This document shows, piece by piece, positions 44,868-54,472 of a DNA stretch of 64,000 bases (within the stretch, counting starts at the first letter, position 1; every line of letters begins with the position of its first letter). The notes under the pieces were generated by a model that was not told the origin of the DNA, ran no database searches, and saw only the letters and a program-made list of their open reading frames with translations. The stretch comes from Serratia marcescens (GTDB lineage Bacteria > Pseudomonadota > Gammaproteobacteria > Enterobacterales > Enterobacteriaceae), in the NCBI RefSeq assembly GCF_029846115.1, contig NZ_JARVZZ010000001.1, positions 62,001 through 126,000 of the forward strand, read 5' to 3'. Both the position numbers and the translations under genes were made by a program.

Positions 44868-45788
44868 TCAGGCGTGTTTCTTCGCCGCCTGCAGGTACAG
44901 CATCTCCAGGCCCAGGGTCGCCGCGGCCAGCGCGGTGATCTCGGACTGGTCATAGGCCGGCGCCACTTCCACCACGTCCATGCCGACGATGTTCAGCGAC
45001 TGCATGCCGCGCACCAGTTTCAGCGCGCGATCGGAGGTCAGGCCGCCGATCACCGGCGTGCCGGTGCCCGGTGCGAACGCCGGATCCAGGCAGTCGATGT
45101 CGAAGGTCAGATACACCGGCATATCGCCGACGATGCCTTTGATCTGGGTCAGCAGGTCATCCACGCTGCGATCGTTCACCTGCGCGGCGTCCAGCACGGT
45201 AAAGCCGTTGTCATGATCGAACTCGGTGCGAATACCGATCTGCACCGAGTGGTGCGGATCGATCAGGCCTTCGTTCGGGGCATGATAGAACATGGTGCCA
45301 TGGTCGAACTTGCTGCCGTTGGCGTAGGTATCGGTATGGGCGTCGAAGTGCACCAGCGCCAGCTTGCCGAAATGCTTGGCGTGCGCGCGCAGCAGCGGCA
45401 GAGTCACGAAGTGGTCGCCGCCGAACGAGAGCATGCGCTTACCGGCCTTCAGCAGTTTCTCCGCGTGCGCCTGCAGCTTGTCGCTCATGTCCTGCGCATC
45501 GCCGAAATTGAACACGATGTCGCCGCAGTCAACCACGTTCAGGCGATCGCGCAGATCGAAGCTCCACGGCCAACGGTTGCCTTCCCAGGCCAGGTTGGTG
45601 GACACCTGACGGATGGCCGCCGGGCCATGACGGCCGCCGGCGCGACCGGAGGTCGCCATGTCAAACGGAATGCCGGTGATGACCCACTCTGCATCGCTGT
45701 CGTAAGGCATGAAGTTCAGCGGAAAGCGCAGGAAACCAAAGGCGTTGGACACTAATGAATTATCGGACTGATGGCCTAAGGTGCTCAT
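44868..45788 (-). CDS. speB: Agmatinase
   Basis: 306 residues (E. coli SpeB 306). A manganese enzyme that hydrolyses agmatine to putrescine and urea. Metal-ligand motifs: [18 protein letters not shown] and [18 protein letters not shown]. It lies downstream of speA on the same strand, the two steps of the arginine-agmatine-putrescine route, but separated from it by a strong terminator. Confidence 0.96.
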   Translation of the reverse strand: MSTLGHQSDNSLVSNAFGFLRFPLNFMPYDSDAEWVITGIPFDMATSGRAGGRHGPAAIRQVSTNLAWEGNRWPWSFDLRDRLNVVDCGDIVFNFGDAQDMSDKLQAHAEKLLKAGKRMLSFGGDHFVTLPLLRAHAKHFGKLALVHFDAHTDTYANGSKFDHGTMFYHAPNEGLIDPHHSVQIGIRTEFDHDNGFTVLDAAQVNDRSVDDLLTQIKGIVGDMPVYLTFDIDCLDPAFAPGTGTPVIGGLTSDRALKLVRGMQSLNIVGMDVVEVAPAYDQSEITALAAATLGLEMLYLQAAKKHA

Positions 45789-45840
45789 AGTAAACCCTCG
45801 TAGTTCAACAAGTTGCCGGGCGCAGACGCCGGGCCGTTAC

Positions 45841-45886
45841 AAAAAAAAATCCCTCCCGCGTCGTTAGCCCGACGAGAAAGGGATTG
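45841..45886 (-). terminator. Strong intrinsic terminator upstream of speB
   Basis: On the minus strand two 16-base arms (45871-45886 and 45849-45864) pair at 15 of 16 positions around a GGCTAA loop, followed by at least eight T (45841-45848). It should stop transcription coming from speA before speB, unless relieved. Confidence 0.85.
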
Positions 45887-45901
45887 ATACCCTGGATAAT
45901 T

Positions 45902-46011
45902 GGAGTTGCATCAAGACGGCCAGGGCGGGAATCCCCAGGAGCTTACTCAAGTAAGTAACTGGGGTGAACGCACGCAGCCAACACAGAGGCTACTTCAAGT
46001 ATGACGGGTAA
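45902..46011. repeat. Dispersed intergenic repeat, copy B
   Basis: Inverted relative to copy A at 35662-35782. The core CCAGGAGCTTAC-TCAA-GTAAGTAACTGG is an imperfect palindrome. It lies between speA and speB and carries no ORF. Confidence 0.75.
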
Positions 46012-46070
46012 TTCGATGTTTGTTTCGGTGCTACCGATACGGCAGATTATGGCCGCATTTTGTTCATGCT

Positions 46071-46096
46071 TCAAGGGGGCCGACATTGCCCCCTGA
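46071..46096 (-). terminator. Hairpin just after speA
   Basis: TCAAGGGGGC (46071-46080) can pair with GCCCCCTGA (46088-46096). It is 10 bases after the speA stop and has no T tract, so it may protect the 3' end more than terminate. Confidence 0.5.
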
Positions 46097-46105
46097 AGAG
46101 GGCGG

Positions 46106-48082
46106 TTACTCGTCTTCCAGATACGTATAACCGTACAGGCCGGCCTCAAACTCTTCCAGGAACTGCGCCTGCAGCTCGCTGTCCAGATCGGTTTCTTTGA
46201 CCTGATCGCGGAACTTGGCCAGCAGCGCGCTCGGATCGAGCTGCACGTACTCCAGCATATCCGCCACGGTGTCGCCCTCGTCGGACAGCTCGGTCTCGAC
46301 GCTGCCGTCCGGGAACACGTACACGTCAACCGAGGCGGTGTCGCCGAACAGGTTGTGCATGTTGCCGAGGATCTCTTGGTACGCACCGACCATGAAGAAG
46401 CCCAGCGCCGGCGGGTTCTCCGGATCGTACGGCGGCATCGGCATAGTGGTCGCCACGCCGTCGCCGTCGACATAGTGGTCAATAGTGCCATCGGAGTCAC
46501 AGGTAATGTCCAGCAACACAGCACGGCCTTCCGGCGGTTTATCCAGCCCTTCCAGCGGCAGCACCGGGAACAGCTGATCGATACCCCAGGCATCCGGCAT
46601 CGACTGGAACAGCGAGAAGTTGACGTAGAACTTGTCCGCCATGCGTTCTTGCAGTTCGTCGATGATTGGACGGTGCGCACGGTTGCTCGGATCGAGCTGC
46701 TGCTGGATCTTGTTGCAGATGTTCAGATACAGCTGCTCGGCCCAGGCGCGCTTGGTCAGATCCAGCATGCCGTGCGCGTATTGGGTATGCACGTCGTGCA
46801 AATCCATCTGGCTGTCGTGCAGCCATTCGCGCAGCGAGCGGCGGTTTTCCGGCTCGTTCATTTCCAGCCAGGTTTCCCACATGCTTTCCAGCGCGCGCGG
46901 CGCGTCGGCTTCCGGCGGCAGCGGTTCGCTGAACTCGTTGCGCTCGACGCCGATCACGTTGGAGACCAGCACCGTGTGGTGCGCGGTCACGGCACGGCCG
47001 GACTCGGTGATCACCGTCGGGTGCGGCAGGCCGTGTTCGTTACAGGCGTCGCCGATGCCCCAAATCACGTTGTTGGCATATTCGTTCAGGCCATAGTTCA
47101 CCGAGCAGTCGGACTGCGAGCGGGTGCCTTCGTAGTCGACGCCCAATCCGCCGCCCACGTCGAAGCACTGAATGTTGACGCCCAGCTTGTGCAGTTCAAC
47201 GTAGAAGCGCGCCGATTCGCGCACGCCGGTGGCGATATCGCGAATGTTGGCCAACTGCGAGCCCAGGTGGAAGTGCAGCAGCTGCAGGCTGTCGAGGCGG
47301 CCCGCTTCGCGCAGGGTTTCCACCAGCTTCAGCACCTGCACCGCCGCCAGGCCGAACTTGGATTTTTCGCCGCCGCTCGACTGCCATTTGCCGGAGCCTT
47401 GCGACGCCAGACGCGCACGCACGCCCAGACGCGGTATGACGTTCAGCCGTTCGGCTTCTTCCAGCACCAGGTTGATCTCGGACATCTTCTCGATCACCAG
47501 GTACACCTTGTGCCCCAGTTTTTCCCCGATCAGCGCCAGGCGAATGTATTCACGATCTTTATAACCATTACAGACGATCACCGAGCGGGTCATGCCGGCA
47601 TGCGCCAGCACCGCCATCAGCTCGGCCTTGGAGCCGGCTTCCAGCCCCAGCGGTTCGCCGGAGTTCACCAGCGACTCAATCACGCGGCGATGTTGGTTCA
47701 CCTTGATCGGATACACCAGGAAATAGCCGCCCTGGTAGCCGAAGGACTCACGCGCGCGTTTGAACGCGGCGTTGATCGAGCGCAGGCGATGCTGAAGGAT
47801 CTGCGGGAAGCAGAACAGCGCCGGCAGACGTTGGCCGTCTTTCTGGCGCGTTTTCACCAGTTCTGCCAGATCGACGCGCGCCTGCGGGACATCCGGGTCC
47901 GGGCACACGCTGATATGGCCCAGCTCGTTGACGTCATAGTAATTGTTGCCCCAGTAGGCGACGTTATAAGTACGCAGCATCTTGCTGGCATTACGATCAT
48001 TCATGGCAACCTCCTGCATGGAGCGCAAAGATAAAGACTCGCCCGCAACCGGCGGACGGTGAATCAACAGATCATCAGACAT
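46106..48082 (-). CDS. speA: Biosynthetic arginine decarboxylase
   Basis: 658 residues, the E. coli SpeA length. A pyridoxal phosphate enzyme that makes agmatine from arginine. The PLP lysine is in [14 protein letters not shown] near residue 127, and [26 protein letters not shown] and the C-terminal domain are collinear with E. coli. The start [11 protein letters not shown] aligns with the E. coli start and follows GAGGCGAA; 7 further upstream codons in frame are not family-like. Confidence 0.96.
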   Translation of the reverse strand: MSDDLLIHRPPVAGESLSLRSMQEVAMNDRNASKMLRTYNVAYWGNNYYDVNELGHISVCPDPDVPQARVDLAELVKTRQKDGQRLPALFCFPQILQHRLRSINAAFKRARESFGYQGGYFLVYPIKVNQHRRVIESLVNSGEPLGLEAGSKAELMAVLAHAGMTRSVIVCNGYKDREYIRLALIGEKLGHKVYLVIEKMSEINLVLEEAERLNVIPRLGVRARLASQGSGKWQSSGGEKSKFGLAAVQVLKLVETLREAGRLDSLQLLHFHLGSQLANIRDIATGVRESARFYVELHKLGVNIQCFDVGGGLGVDYEGTRSQSDCSVNYGLNEYANNVIWGIGDACNEHGLPHPTVITESGRAVTAHHTVLVSNVIGVERNEFSEPLPPEADAPRALESMWETWLEMNEPENRRSLREWLHDSQMDLHDVHTQYAHGMLDLTKRAWAEQLYLNICNKIQQQLDPSNRAHRPIIDELQERMADKFYVNFSLFQSMPDAWGIDQLFPVLPLEGLDKPPEGRAVLLDITCDSDGTIDHYVDGDGVATTMPMPPYDPENPPALGFFMVGAYQEILGNMHNLFGDTASVDVYVFPDGSVETELSDEGDTVADMLEYVQLDPSALLAKFRDQVKETDLDSELQAQFLEEFEAGLYGYTYLEDE

Positions 48083-48990
48083 GGTTCGCCTCACATTCCG
48101 CACTGACGAAACCGTCAGCCACTATCGCAGCTACAACCCGCGAGAACAACCCAACAAGCCGCGCCGGCGGCAGCGAAGAGAACTGCCGTTCGCGGTCAGC
48201 GATCGGTTTATCACTCATATAATTGTAAGACACCCTGTTCAAACCTCGTGAATCGGGCCAAGAAACATCCCACAGGAAGGCTGCAGGCTACCCTTGTTCA
48301 GTTCTTCAGACGACCGTTAGCCGGCCCGAGAATCCTGAGTAGCGGCCAAGTGTTTATCGCACCTGGTAAGTGACAGAGAGACAAGACGGGAAATAGCAGA
48401 AGAATGTGCGCCAGAACGGCACTGCTGTTGGGAACCCACAACCGGTAGACAACGGATCATTAATCCAACCACCTCCACGCACGCCGTTCGGAGTGAACGA
48501 CCCAGCCTCTAAAATAGTGTAAGAACGTGACCGTTCGATGAAGCGGCGGCGCCACGGCGAACGCCCGCGACGGATAATAGCGCAACGCCGGCGAATGCAA
48601 AGCGGAAGTTTATCGCACCTTCCCCCACGCCAGACCGCCGTACTGTGCAGCAAATGAACCGCGCGCGCAGTTTATACCGGTAAGCAGGTGAAAAAGCAAA
48701 ATGAAAATTCGCCGAAAACTGTTTCAAGCGATGAAAATGGCGCCAACCCGTTTGCGCAAAAGAGCGAAAGCGCAAAAAATTACTGGCAATCTGGCTAAAC
48801 CCTGACCTAAAATAGACGTCCAGATGTTAATCCATCTATACTGGTTAACTGATAAACTGCTTAACGGCTTTGCCTGAGGGGCGTTGCAGGATGCATCTCG
48901 CGCCATCAGCGGAAGACCCTTCGCTTCGATGCCGGATCTCCAGCGCTGTGCAGTAATTTCTAACCCGTCTTATGCAAGGTACAGAACACA
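48083..48990. other. Long divergent region between speA and metK
   Basis: 908 bases. The metK side has MetJ-like boxes (48814-48837). The speA side, about 700 bases, has no gene I can support: open frames on the minus strand (48354-48653 and 48509-48775) lack recognised similarity or a good start site. E. coli has small genes such as yqgB here; I could not find a clear match. A long structured leader for speA is possible. Confidence 0.5.
48814..48837. promoter_or_regulatory. MetJ operator (met boxes) upstream of metK
   Basis: Three tandem 8-mers, AGACGTCC, AGATGTTA and ATCCATCT, match the met box AGACGTCT at 7, 5 and 5 of 8 positions. MetJ with S-adenosylmethionine represses metK in E. coli, so a site here is expected. 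It lies about 155 bases upstream of the metK ATG. Confidence 0.7.
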
Positions 48991-50145
48991 ATGGCTAAAC
49001 ACCTCTTCACGTCCGAATCCGTCTCCGAAGGACATCCCGATAAAATCGCCGATCAGATCTCCGATGCCGTCCTCGACGCCATCCTGGAACAAGATCCGAA
49101 AGCGCGCGTCGCCTGCGAAACCTACGTGAAAACCGGCATGGTGCTGGTCGGCGGTGAAATCACCACCAGCGCCTGGGTCGATATCGAAGAGATCACCCGC
49201 AAGACCGTGCGCGAGATCGGCTACGTTCATTCGGACATGGGCTTTGACGCCAACTCCTGCGCAGTATTGAGCGCCATCGGCAAACAATCCCCGGACATCA
49301 ATCAGGGCGTTGACCGTACCGATCCTCTCGAGCAGGGCGCCGGCGATCAGGGCTTGATGTTTGGCTACGCCACCAACGAAACCGACGTGCTGATGCCGGC
49401 CCCGGTGACCTACGCGCACCGTCTGGTGCAGCGCCAGTCCGAAGTGCGTAAAAACGGCACCCTGCCGTGGCTGCGTCCGGACGCGAAGAGCCAGGTGACC
49501 TTCCAGTACGACGACGGCAAAATCGTCGGCATCGACGCCGTGGTGCTGTCCACCCAGCATTCCGAAGATATCTCGCTGAAAGATCTGCAAGAAGCGGTGA
49601 TGGAAGAGATCATCAAACCGGTCCTGCCGGCGGAATGGCTGACGGCAGGCACCAAATACCACATCAACCCGACCGGCCGTTTCGTCATCGGCGGCCCGAT
49701 GGGCGACTGCGGCCTGACCGGCCGTAAGATCATCGTCGACACCTACGGCGGCATGGCGCGCCACGGCGGCGGCGCCTTCTCCGGTAAGGATCCGTCCAAG
49801 GTTGACCGTTCCGCGGCTTACGCGGCGCGCTACGTGGCGAAAAACATCGTCGCCGCCGGCCTGGCCGATCGCTGCGAGATCCAGGTGTCTTACGCTATCG
49901 GCGTAGCGGAACCGACTTCCATCATGGTGGAAACCTTCGGTACCGAGAAAGTGCCAACCGAACAGCTGACGCTGCTGGTGCGCGAATTCTTCGATCTGCG
50001 CCCATACGGCCTGATCCAGATGATGGATCTGCTGCAGCCGATCTACCGCGAAACCGCTGCCTACGGCCACTTCGGCCGCGAGCACTTCCCGTGGGAAGCG
50101 ACCGACAAAGCCGCGCTGCTGCGCGATGCCGCCGGCCTGAAATAA
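48991..50145 (+). CDS. metK: S-adenosylmethionine synthetase
   Basis: 384 residues (E. coli MetK 384). It makes S-adenosylmethionine from methionine and ATP. N-terminal [20 protein letters not shown], the [12 protein letters not shown] hexapeptide region, and [23 protein letters not shown] are all intact. It is essential in most bacteria. Repressed by MetJ if the upstream boxes are functional. A strong terminator follows. Confidence 0.98.
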   Translation: MAKHLFTSESVSEGHPDKIADQISDAVLDAILEQDPKARVACETYVKTGMVLVGGEITTSAWVDIEEITRKTVREIGYVHSDMGFDANSCAVLSAIGKQSPDINQGVDRTDPLEQGAGDQGLMFGYATNETDVLMPAPVTYAHRLVQRQSEVRKNGTLPWLRPDAKSQVTFQYDDGKIVGIDAVVLSTQHSEDISLKDLQEAVMEEIIKPVLPAEWLTAGTKYHINPTGRFVIGGPMGDCGLTGRKIIVDTYGGMARHGGGAFSGKDPSKVDRSAAYAARYVAKNIVAAGLADRCEIQVSYAIGVAEPTSIMVETFGTEKVPTEQLTLLVREFFDLRPYGLIQMMDLLQPIYRETAAYGHFGREHFPWEATDKAALLRDAAGLK

Positions 50146-50162
50146 GCCCCGACATCAACATG

Positions 50163-50195
50163 AAAACGGCGAGCCTGGGCTCGCCGTTTTTTTTT
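50163..50195 (+). terminator. Terminator of metK
   Basis: AAAACGGCGAGCC-TG-GGCTCGCCGTTTT followed by five more T, 18 bases after the stop. Confidence 0.92.
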
Positions 50196-50269
50196 GAGCG
50201 GATGGGTGCTCCTGGATCAACGCATCGACTGCCGGCAAGCGGAGGCAAAGTCCCCGCCGCCGGGTTGCC

Positions 50270-50425
50270 TTACCGTTCGGATTCGTAAGCCAAAATGGCC
50301 GCAACCTCCGTAGTGCCCGCTCGGATCCGCAGCTCACACAGCGTGCTGCGGGTTATCCATGCCAGTGATATTACAGTGACACAAATAATCACCAGTTTTA
50401 ACGGGCTGCGTTTGTTCGGCATCAT
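50270..50425 (-). CDS. Hok/Gef-type membrane toxin, copy 2
   Basis: 51 residues: PLKLVIICVTVISLAWI membrane segment, TRSTLCELRIRAG, and the C-terminal EVAAILAYES family motif. It differs from copy 1 at a handful of positions (S/P LLK to PLK, VVICA to IICV, SGN to AGT). Intact frame and overlapping leader ORF suggest both copies could be expressed. Confidence 0.88.
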   Translation of the reverse strand: MMPNKRSPLKLVIICVTVISLAWITRSTLCELRIRAGTTEVAAILAYESER

Positions 50426-50589
50426 GCCTTCTTCTCCTTGCCTCGCGGCGGGTAAGAGGCTAACTTAACGTTGTCGTGCGTTAGAGTAGGCCTCGGGTTA
50501 ATGAATATCGACTCGGGGCTTTTCTCTTTGTATCTTTCGCAGAAGCTCCAGAGACAAAGATCCAGAGCACCCGCCCGCAGTATATTCAT
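50422..50589 (-). CDS. Mok-like leader ORF overlapping hok, copy 2
   Basis: 55 residues starting MNILRAGALDLCLWSFCERY, with the stop overlapping the hok start as in copy 1. The two leader peptides are about as similar to each other as the toxins are. Confidence 0.75.
   Translation of the reverse strand: MNILRAGALDLCLWSFCERYKEKSPESIFINPRPTLTHDNVKLASYPPRGKEKKA
50473..50530 (+). ncRNA. Sok-like antisense RNA, copy 2
   Basis: TTGCCT (50438-50443), 17-base spacer, TAACTT (50461-50466), then a GC-rich stem-loop at 50490-50519 (loop changed relative to copy 1, stem kept) and TTTTCTCTTT. Keeping the promoter and stem in both copies argues that the RNA matters. Confidence 0.7.
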
Positions 50590-50680
50590 CTCACCGCCAC
50601 GCCTCGTGTTCCTTTTCGCACGCAATATCGTTTTTGCTCACCCGTTCGCAGCCCCTTGCAACACCCTGAAAAATAAAAAA

Positions 50681-50703
50681 AGGCCCAGCGACGCTGAGCC
50701 TTT
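50681..50703 (-). terminator. Terminator of the fhu operon
   Basis: On the minus strand AAAGGCTCAGCG-T-CGCTGGGCCT is followed by TTTTTTTATTTTT, about 30 bases after the fhuB stop. Confidence 0.88.
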
Positions 50704-50734
50704 GATGACAGAAAAAGCACGGCCGAGACGCCGC

Positions 50735-52723
50735 TTACGACGTCTGCTTACGCAACAGATAAACGAAGTACGGCGCACCGATAAAGGTCGCCAATAACCC
50801 GGCGGGGATCTGATACGGGAACAGCAGCATCCGCCCGCACCAGTCGGCAAACACCATCAGCAAGCCGCCCAGCAGCGCGGCGATCACCATCTGCGGCAGC
50901 GCACGGCGGAAGCCCAACATGCGCGCCATGTGCGGCGCCATCAGCCCGACAAAGCTCAGCGGCCCTACGGTCAGGGTCGCCATCGCGGTCAGGGTGGCAG
51001 CCAGCAACAGAATGGCCAACCGCGCCGGCGTCAGCGCAATGCCCACCGAGCGGGCGGTGGCGCCGCCGAGCGGCAGGATGGTCAACCAACGGCGGCACAG
51101 CGGCGCCAATACCATCAATCCGGCGGCCACCAGCGCAGTGCGCAGCGCCTGCGCCGGCTCCACCGAATAGGTCGAACCGGAGAGCCAGGTCAGCAAGCCC
51201 CCCATACGCGGATCGCCGCTGGCCAACAGCAGGAAGATGACGGTGGTAAAGGCGGTACTGAGCGCGATACCGGCCAGCAGCATACGTTCGGTCGAGAAAC
51301 CGCCGCGGCCTGCGGCGATCATGATGATCAGCAACGTCGCGGCCGCCCCCAGGCTGCCGGCGGGCAGCAACCATACGAAGGCGTCGCCCGGCACCATAAA
51401 CAGCATCATCACGACGCCAAAAGCGGCACCGGAACTGATGCCCAACACTTCCGGGCTGGCCATTGGGTTGCCGGTCAATTTCTGGATCAGCGTGCCGGCG
51501 ACCGCCAGCATCATGCCCGCCGCCAGCGCCGACAGCACGCGCGGCCAACGCCACGGCAGCAGAGCGTCCAGTTCTGTGCCCAGGCTCCAGTGCCAGCCGC
51601 CGGCATTTTTGCCCAGCATCAGCGCCAGCGTCAGGCCGATCAGCAGTACGAGGCCGCCCACCAGGATCCAGGTAGGCAGATTCCCACGTTCGGCAGGCAC
51701 CTTGTCGCCGAGGTTCATCGGCGGCGGCGTAGCGGCGCTGCGCAGGCGCGGCAGTAGCCACAGCAGCAACGGCGCGCCGAACAGTGCGGTGGCCGCACCG
51801 GTCGGGATCTCGCGCCACACCTGCGTTACCCCGAGCATCACCTGATCGGTCAACCATAGCAACAGCGCCCCCAGCAACGGCGCCAGCATCATTCGGTGCG
51901 CCAGGCGGCGCGCGCCCAGCATCTTCGCCATCAGCGGCGCAAACAGGCCGATAAAGCCGATAACGCCCACCGCGCTCACCAGCATGGCGCTGAAGATAAT
52001 GGCCACCCCCAAGGCGCAGAAGCGTGCCATCGACAGCCCCAGCCCCAGGTTGCGCGCTACGCCGTCGTCCAGCCCCAGCAGCGTCAGCGGGCGCAGCAAC
52101 AGCGCCGCCAGCGCACCGGCCACCAGCAAGCGCGGCAGAATGAACTGCGCGGCGCTCCAGTCCTGTTGGTTCAACGCACCTGTGCCCCACAGGAACATGC
52201 CCTGCAGCTGATCGTAATGAAACAGCGCCAACAGGCTGTTGACCGCGCCGCAGTACAACCCCAGCACCAGCCCGGCCAGAATCAGCGTGACCGGCGACAT
52301 CCGCTTGCCCCAGGCGACGCCGAACACCAGCCCGCCCACCACAATCGCACCCACCATAGCGGCCAGCTGGCGGGTGAATTCGCCCCCCGGCAGCACCCAC
52401 AGCGTGGCGATGGTCAGGCCGAGCTGCGCGCCGGCGGCAACGCCGAGCGTCGACGGCTCCGCCAACGGATTGCGCAACACCTGCTGGAACAGGACGCCGA
52501 CCAGCCCCAGACCGGCGCCGGCCAACAGCGACACCGTCAACCGCGGCAGCAGGCTGTAATGGAACAGCATTTGCCGCACGTCGTCGATGTCCGGCGCGCT
52601 GAGCGCCCGCGCCCAGTGCGCCGGCGGCAGCTGCTGCGCCAGGTTGTATATCGTCAGGCCACCTGCCGCCGCCAGCAACAGCAGGATCAGCGTCAGCGGT
52701 AATCTCCGGATGCCCGAATTCAT
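50735..52723 (-). CDS. fhuB: Ferric hydroxamate ABC permease FhuB
   Basis: 662 residues (E. coli FhuB 660), two fused FecCD-type halves with about 20 membrane helices. It transports ferric hydroxamate siderophores across the inner membrane with FhuC and FhuD. Paired motifs LSGGxxQ-contacting [13 protein letters not shown] loops are replaced here by the FecCD signatures GFIGLFAPLMAKMLGARR and SFVGLMAPHMARMLGFRR, one in each half. The start MNSGIRRLPLT overlaps the fhuD stop by 4 bases; a longer open frame runs inside fhuD. Confidence 0.94.
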   Translation of the reverse strand: MNSGIRRLPLTLILLLLAAAGGLTIYNLAQQLPPAHWARALSAPDIDDVRQMLFHYSLLPRLTVSLLAGAGLGLVGVLFQQVLRNPLAEPSTLGVAAGAQLGLTIATLWVLPGGEFTRQLAAMVGAIVVGGLVFGVAWGKRMSPVTLILAGLVLGLYCGAVNSLLALFHYDQLQGMFLWGTGALNQQDWSAAQFILPRLLVAGALAALLLRPLTLLGLDDGVARNLGLGLSMARFCALGVAIIFSAMLVSAVGVIGFIGLFAPLMAKMLGARRLAHRMMLAPLLGALLLWLTDQVMLGVTQVWREIPTGAATALFGAPLLLWLLPRLRSAATPPPMNLGDKVPAERGNLPTWILVGGLVLLIGLTLALMLGKNAGGWHWSLGTELDALLPWRWPRVLSALAAGMMLAVAGTLIQKLTGNPMASPEVLGISSGAAFGVVMMLFMVPGDAFVWLLPAGSLGAAATLLIIMIAAGRGGFSTERMLLAGIALSTAFTTVIFLLLASGDPRMGGLLTWLSGSTYSVEPAQALRTALVAAGLMVLAPLCRRWLTILPLGGATARSVGIALTPARLAILLLAATLTAMATLTVGPLSFVGLMAPHMARMLGFRRALPQMVIAALLGGLLMVFADWCGRMLLFPYQIPAGLLATFIGAPYFVYLLRKQTS

Positions 52724-53628
52724 GCCCCACTCTCCTGGGCCTGCGCCAACAGGCGGCAAAACCGCATCGTCGACAGCGTGGCGCCGTAGAACCACACCGC
52801 CGGCACCTGCCGCAGCTGGTTTTGCCGCACGAAGGGCAACGACTGCCATAACGGCGTCGCACTGACCTTATCCATCATCGCCTGATTGCCGTGATCGAGG
52901 TAGATGACCCGGGCGTTACGCACCGTGGCCAACCGTTCAATACCCACCACCGCCGTGCCCCAAAAGTCGGTTTGCTCCTGCCAGGCATTGCGAATGCCCA
53001 GTTGGTCCATCGCTTCCTGGAACAGGCTTTTCTGGCCGATGATCAACGCATGGCGCGTGTCGATCAGTGAAAACAACAGCAGCGGTTGCCGGGTGTAGCT
53101 TTGCAGGCGCTGACGCGCATCCTGCATAAAGCGGTCAAACTGCGCCAGGTGGTTTACCGCCCGGCTTTCGATGCCCAACCGCTGGCCCAGCGCCATCAGC
53201 GACTGGCGTGCGACGGTTAGCGGTTTGCCGCTGCCGTCGTTGAAGCCAAAGCTCATGGTTGGCGCGATGGGTTGGATTTTTCGCGGCGTCGGGCCATAGC
53301 CTTGCGACAGCAACACCAGCGAAGGCTGGAGCTGCTGCAGCAGTTCGAGGTTAGGTTCGGTGCGCTGACCAACGTCGACCACCGTCGCCGGCAGCTTCGG
53401 CTCCGCCACCCACAAGTTGTAGTTATGCACATCGGCCACCGCCAGCGGCGTCACGCCCAATGCCAACAGCAGCTCGATCGGCAGCCATTCCAGCGCCGCA
53501 ACGCGCGCGATATCCGGCGGCGCATCCGCCGCTCGGCCGGGCAACGAGCCCAACAGCGGCGACAGCGCCAGCGCCATCAACAAACGGCGGCGCAGCGGAT
53601 CGTGAGAAGAAGTGAATGCAGAAGACAT
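52720..53628 (-). CDS. fhuD: Ferric hydroxamate-binding periplasmic protein FhuD
   Basis: 302 residues. Signal peptide with a twin-arginine-like DPLRRRLLMALALSPLLG, as in E. coli FhuD, then a class III binding protein with ALEWLPIELLLALGVTPLAVAD and VDVGQRTEPNLELL. It delivers ferrichrome-type siderophores to FhuB. Start adjoins the end of fhuC (shared base at 53628). Confidence 0.94.
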   Translation of the reverse strand: MSSAFTSSHDPLRRRLLMALALSPLLGSLPGRAADAPPDIARVAALEWLPIELLLALGVTPLAVADVHNYNLWVAEPKLPATVVDVGQRTEPNLELLQQLQPSLVLLSQGYGPTPRKIQPIAPTMSFGFNDGSGKPLTVARQSLMALGQRLGIESRAVNHLAQFDRFMQDARQRLQSYTRQPLLLFSLIDTRHALIIGQKSLFQEAMDQLGIRNAWQEQTDFWGTAVVGIERLATVRNARVIYLDHGNQAMMDKVSATPLWQSLPFVRQNQLRQVPAVWFYGATLSTMRFCRLLAQAQESGA

Positions 53629-54425
53629 CAGTAGACAAAACTCACCGGCGCGCCACCGCTCGGGTGTGGCAACGTGCCCATAGGAATACCGTAAATTTGC
53701 TCCAGCACCGGCCCCTGCATCAGTTCCAGCGGGCCGCCCTGGGCGATCATTTCCCCGCCGCGCAGCGCCACCAGATGGTCGCAGTAGCGTGCCGCCATGT
53801 TGATGTCGTGCAGCACGGCGATCACCGTGAGATCGCGTTCGCGGCTCAAACGCTGGATGAGCGCCAGCACCTCGACCTGGTGCGCGATGTCCAGCGCCGA
53901 CGTCGGTTCGTCAAGCAGCAGGCAGCGGCTGTCCTGCGCCACCATCATCGCCAGCCAGGCGCGTTGGCGCTCGCCGCCGGACAGGCTGTCCACCAGGCGG
54001 TTGGCGAACGGCTTCAGCCCCACCAGTGAAATGGCCTCTTCGACCAATTGGCGATCGTTGGCACCAAAACGCCCCAGCGCGCCGTGCCACGGATAGCGGC
54101 CGACGGCCACCAGCTCGCGCACCGTCATGCCTTCCGCCGCCGGCAACTGCTGCGGCAGGTAAGCCACCTGGCGGGCGAAGGATTTGCTGTCCCACTGCGC
54201 CAACGGCTGCTGATTGAGCAAGACCTGACCGCTGCTGGGGGCATGGTGCCGCCCGAGCAGTTTCAACAGGGTGGATTTACCTGAACCGTTATGGCCGATC
54301 AGGCCGCAGACGTTGCCCTGGGGAAAACTGAGCGACAGCGGTTGCAACAGCACCCGGCCGGGGACGGCGAAGCTGGCGTTATCCAGCGCGAAGGTCGCGC
54401 CGGGATTAAGAAGTTTGTCCTGCAT
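53628..54425 (-). CDS. fhuC: Ferric hydroxamate ABC ATPase FhuC
   Basis: 265 residues. Walker A GHNGSGKSTLLK, signature LSGGERQRAW, Walker B CLLLDEPTSALD, and switch His in VLHDINMAARY. It energises FhuB. Lies 47 bases downstream of fhuA in the usual fhuACDB order. Confidence 0.96.
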   Translation of the reverse strand: MQDKLLNPGATFALDNASFAVPGRVLLQPLSLSFPQGNVCGLIGHNGSGKSTLLKLLGRHHAPSSGQVLLNQQPLAQWDSKSFARQVAYLPQQLPAAEGMTVRELVAVGRYPWHGALGRFGANDRQLVEEAISLVGLKPFANRLVDSLSGGERQRAWLAMMVAQDSRCLLLDEPTSALDIAHQVEVLALIQRLSRERDLTVIAVLHDINMAARYCDHLVALRGGEMIAQGGPLELMQGPVLEQIYGIPMGTLPHPSGGAPVSFVY

Positions 54426-54472
54426 AGATCCTGCTTTGTCCGGGACGACGCAGCGCCGCCCCGGCTATCCGG

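Larger units (their letters stand above)
45789..46105. other. speA-speB intergenic region
   Basis: 317 bases holding a hairpin just after speA (46071-46096), a dispersed repeat copy (45902-46011) and a strong terminator (45849-45886 plus T run) 60 bases before the speB ATG. No small ORF supported. Confidence 0.7.
50204..50620. repeat. Direct repeat, copy 2 (hok/sok locus)
   Basis: Same-orientation counterpart of 44306-44710 at the other side of speB-speA-metK. It lies at the point where gene order leaves the E. coli-like metK neighbourhood and enters the fhu-mrcB-dksA block. Confidence 0.85.

Noticed and set aside
46355..48034. 559-codon plus-strand frame opposite speA
   Set aside because: Antisense shadow of speA; no motif and no start signal.
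48354..48653. 99-codon minus-strand frame upstream of speA as a leader gene
   Set aside because: No recognisable similarity and no convincing ribosome binding site. Kept only as a remark on the intergenic region.
50748..52862. 704-codon minus-strand frame overlapping fhuB in another phase
   Set aside because: Gly/Arg/Ala-rich composition without membrane segments; fhuB explains the same bases with conserved FecCD motifs.
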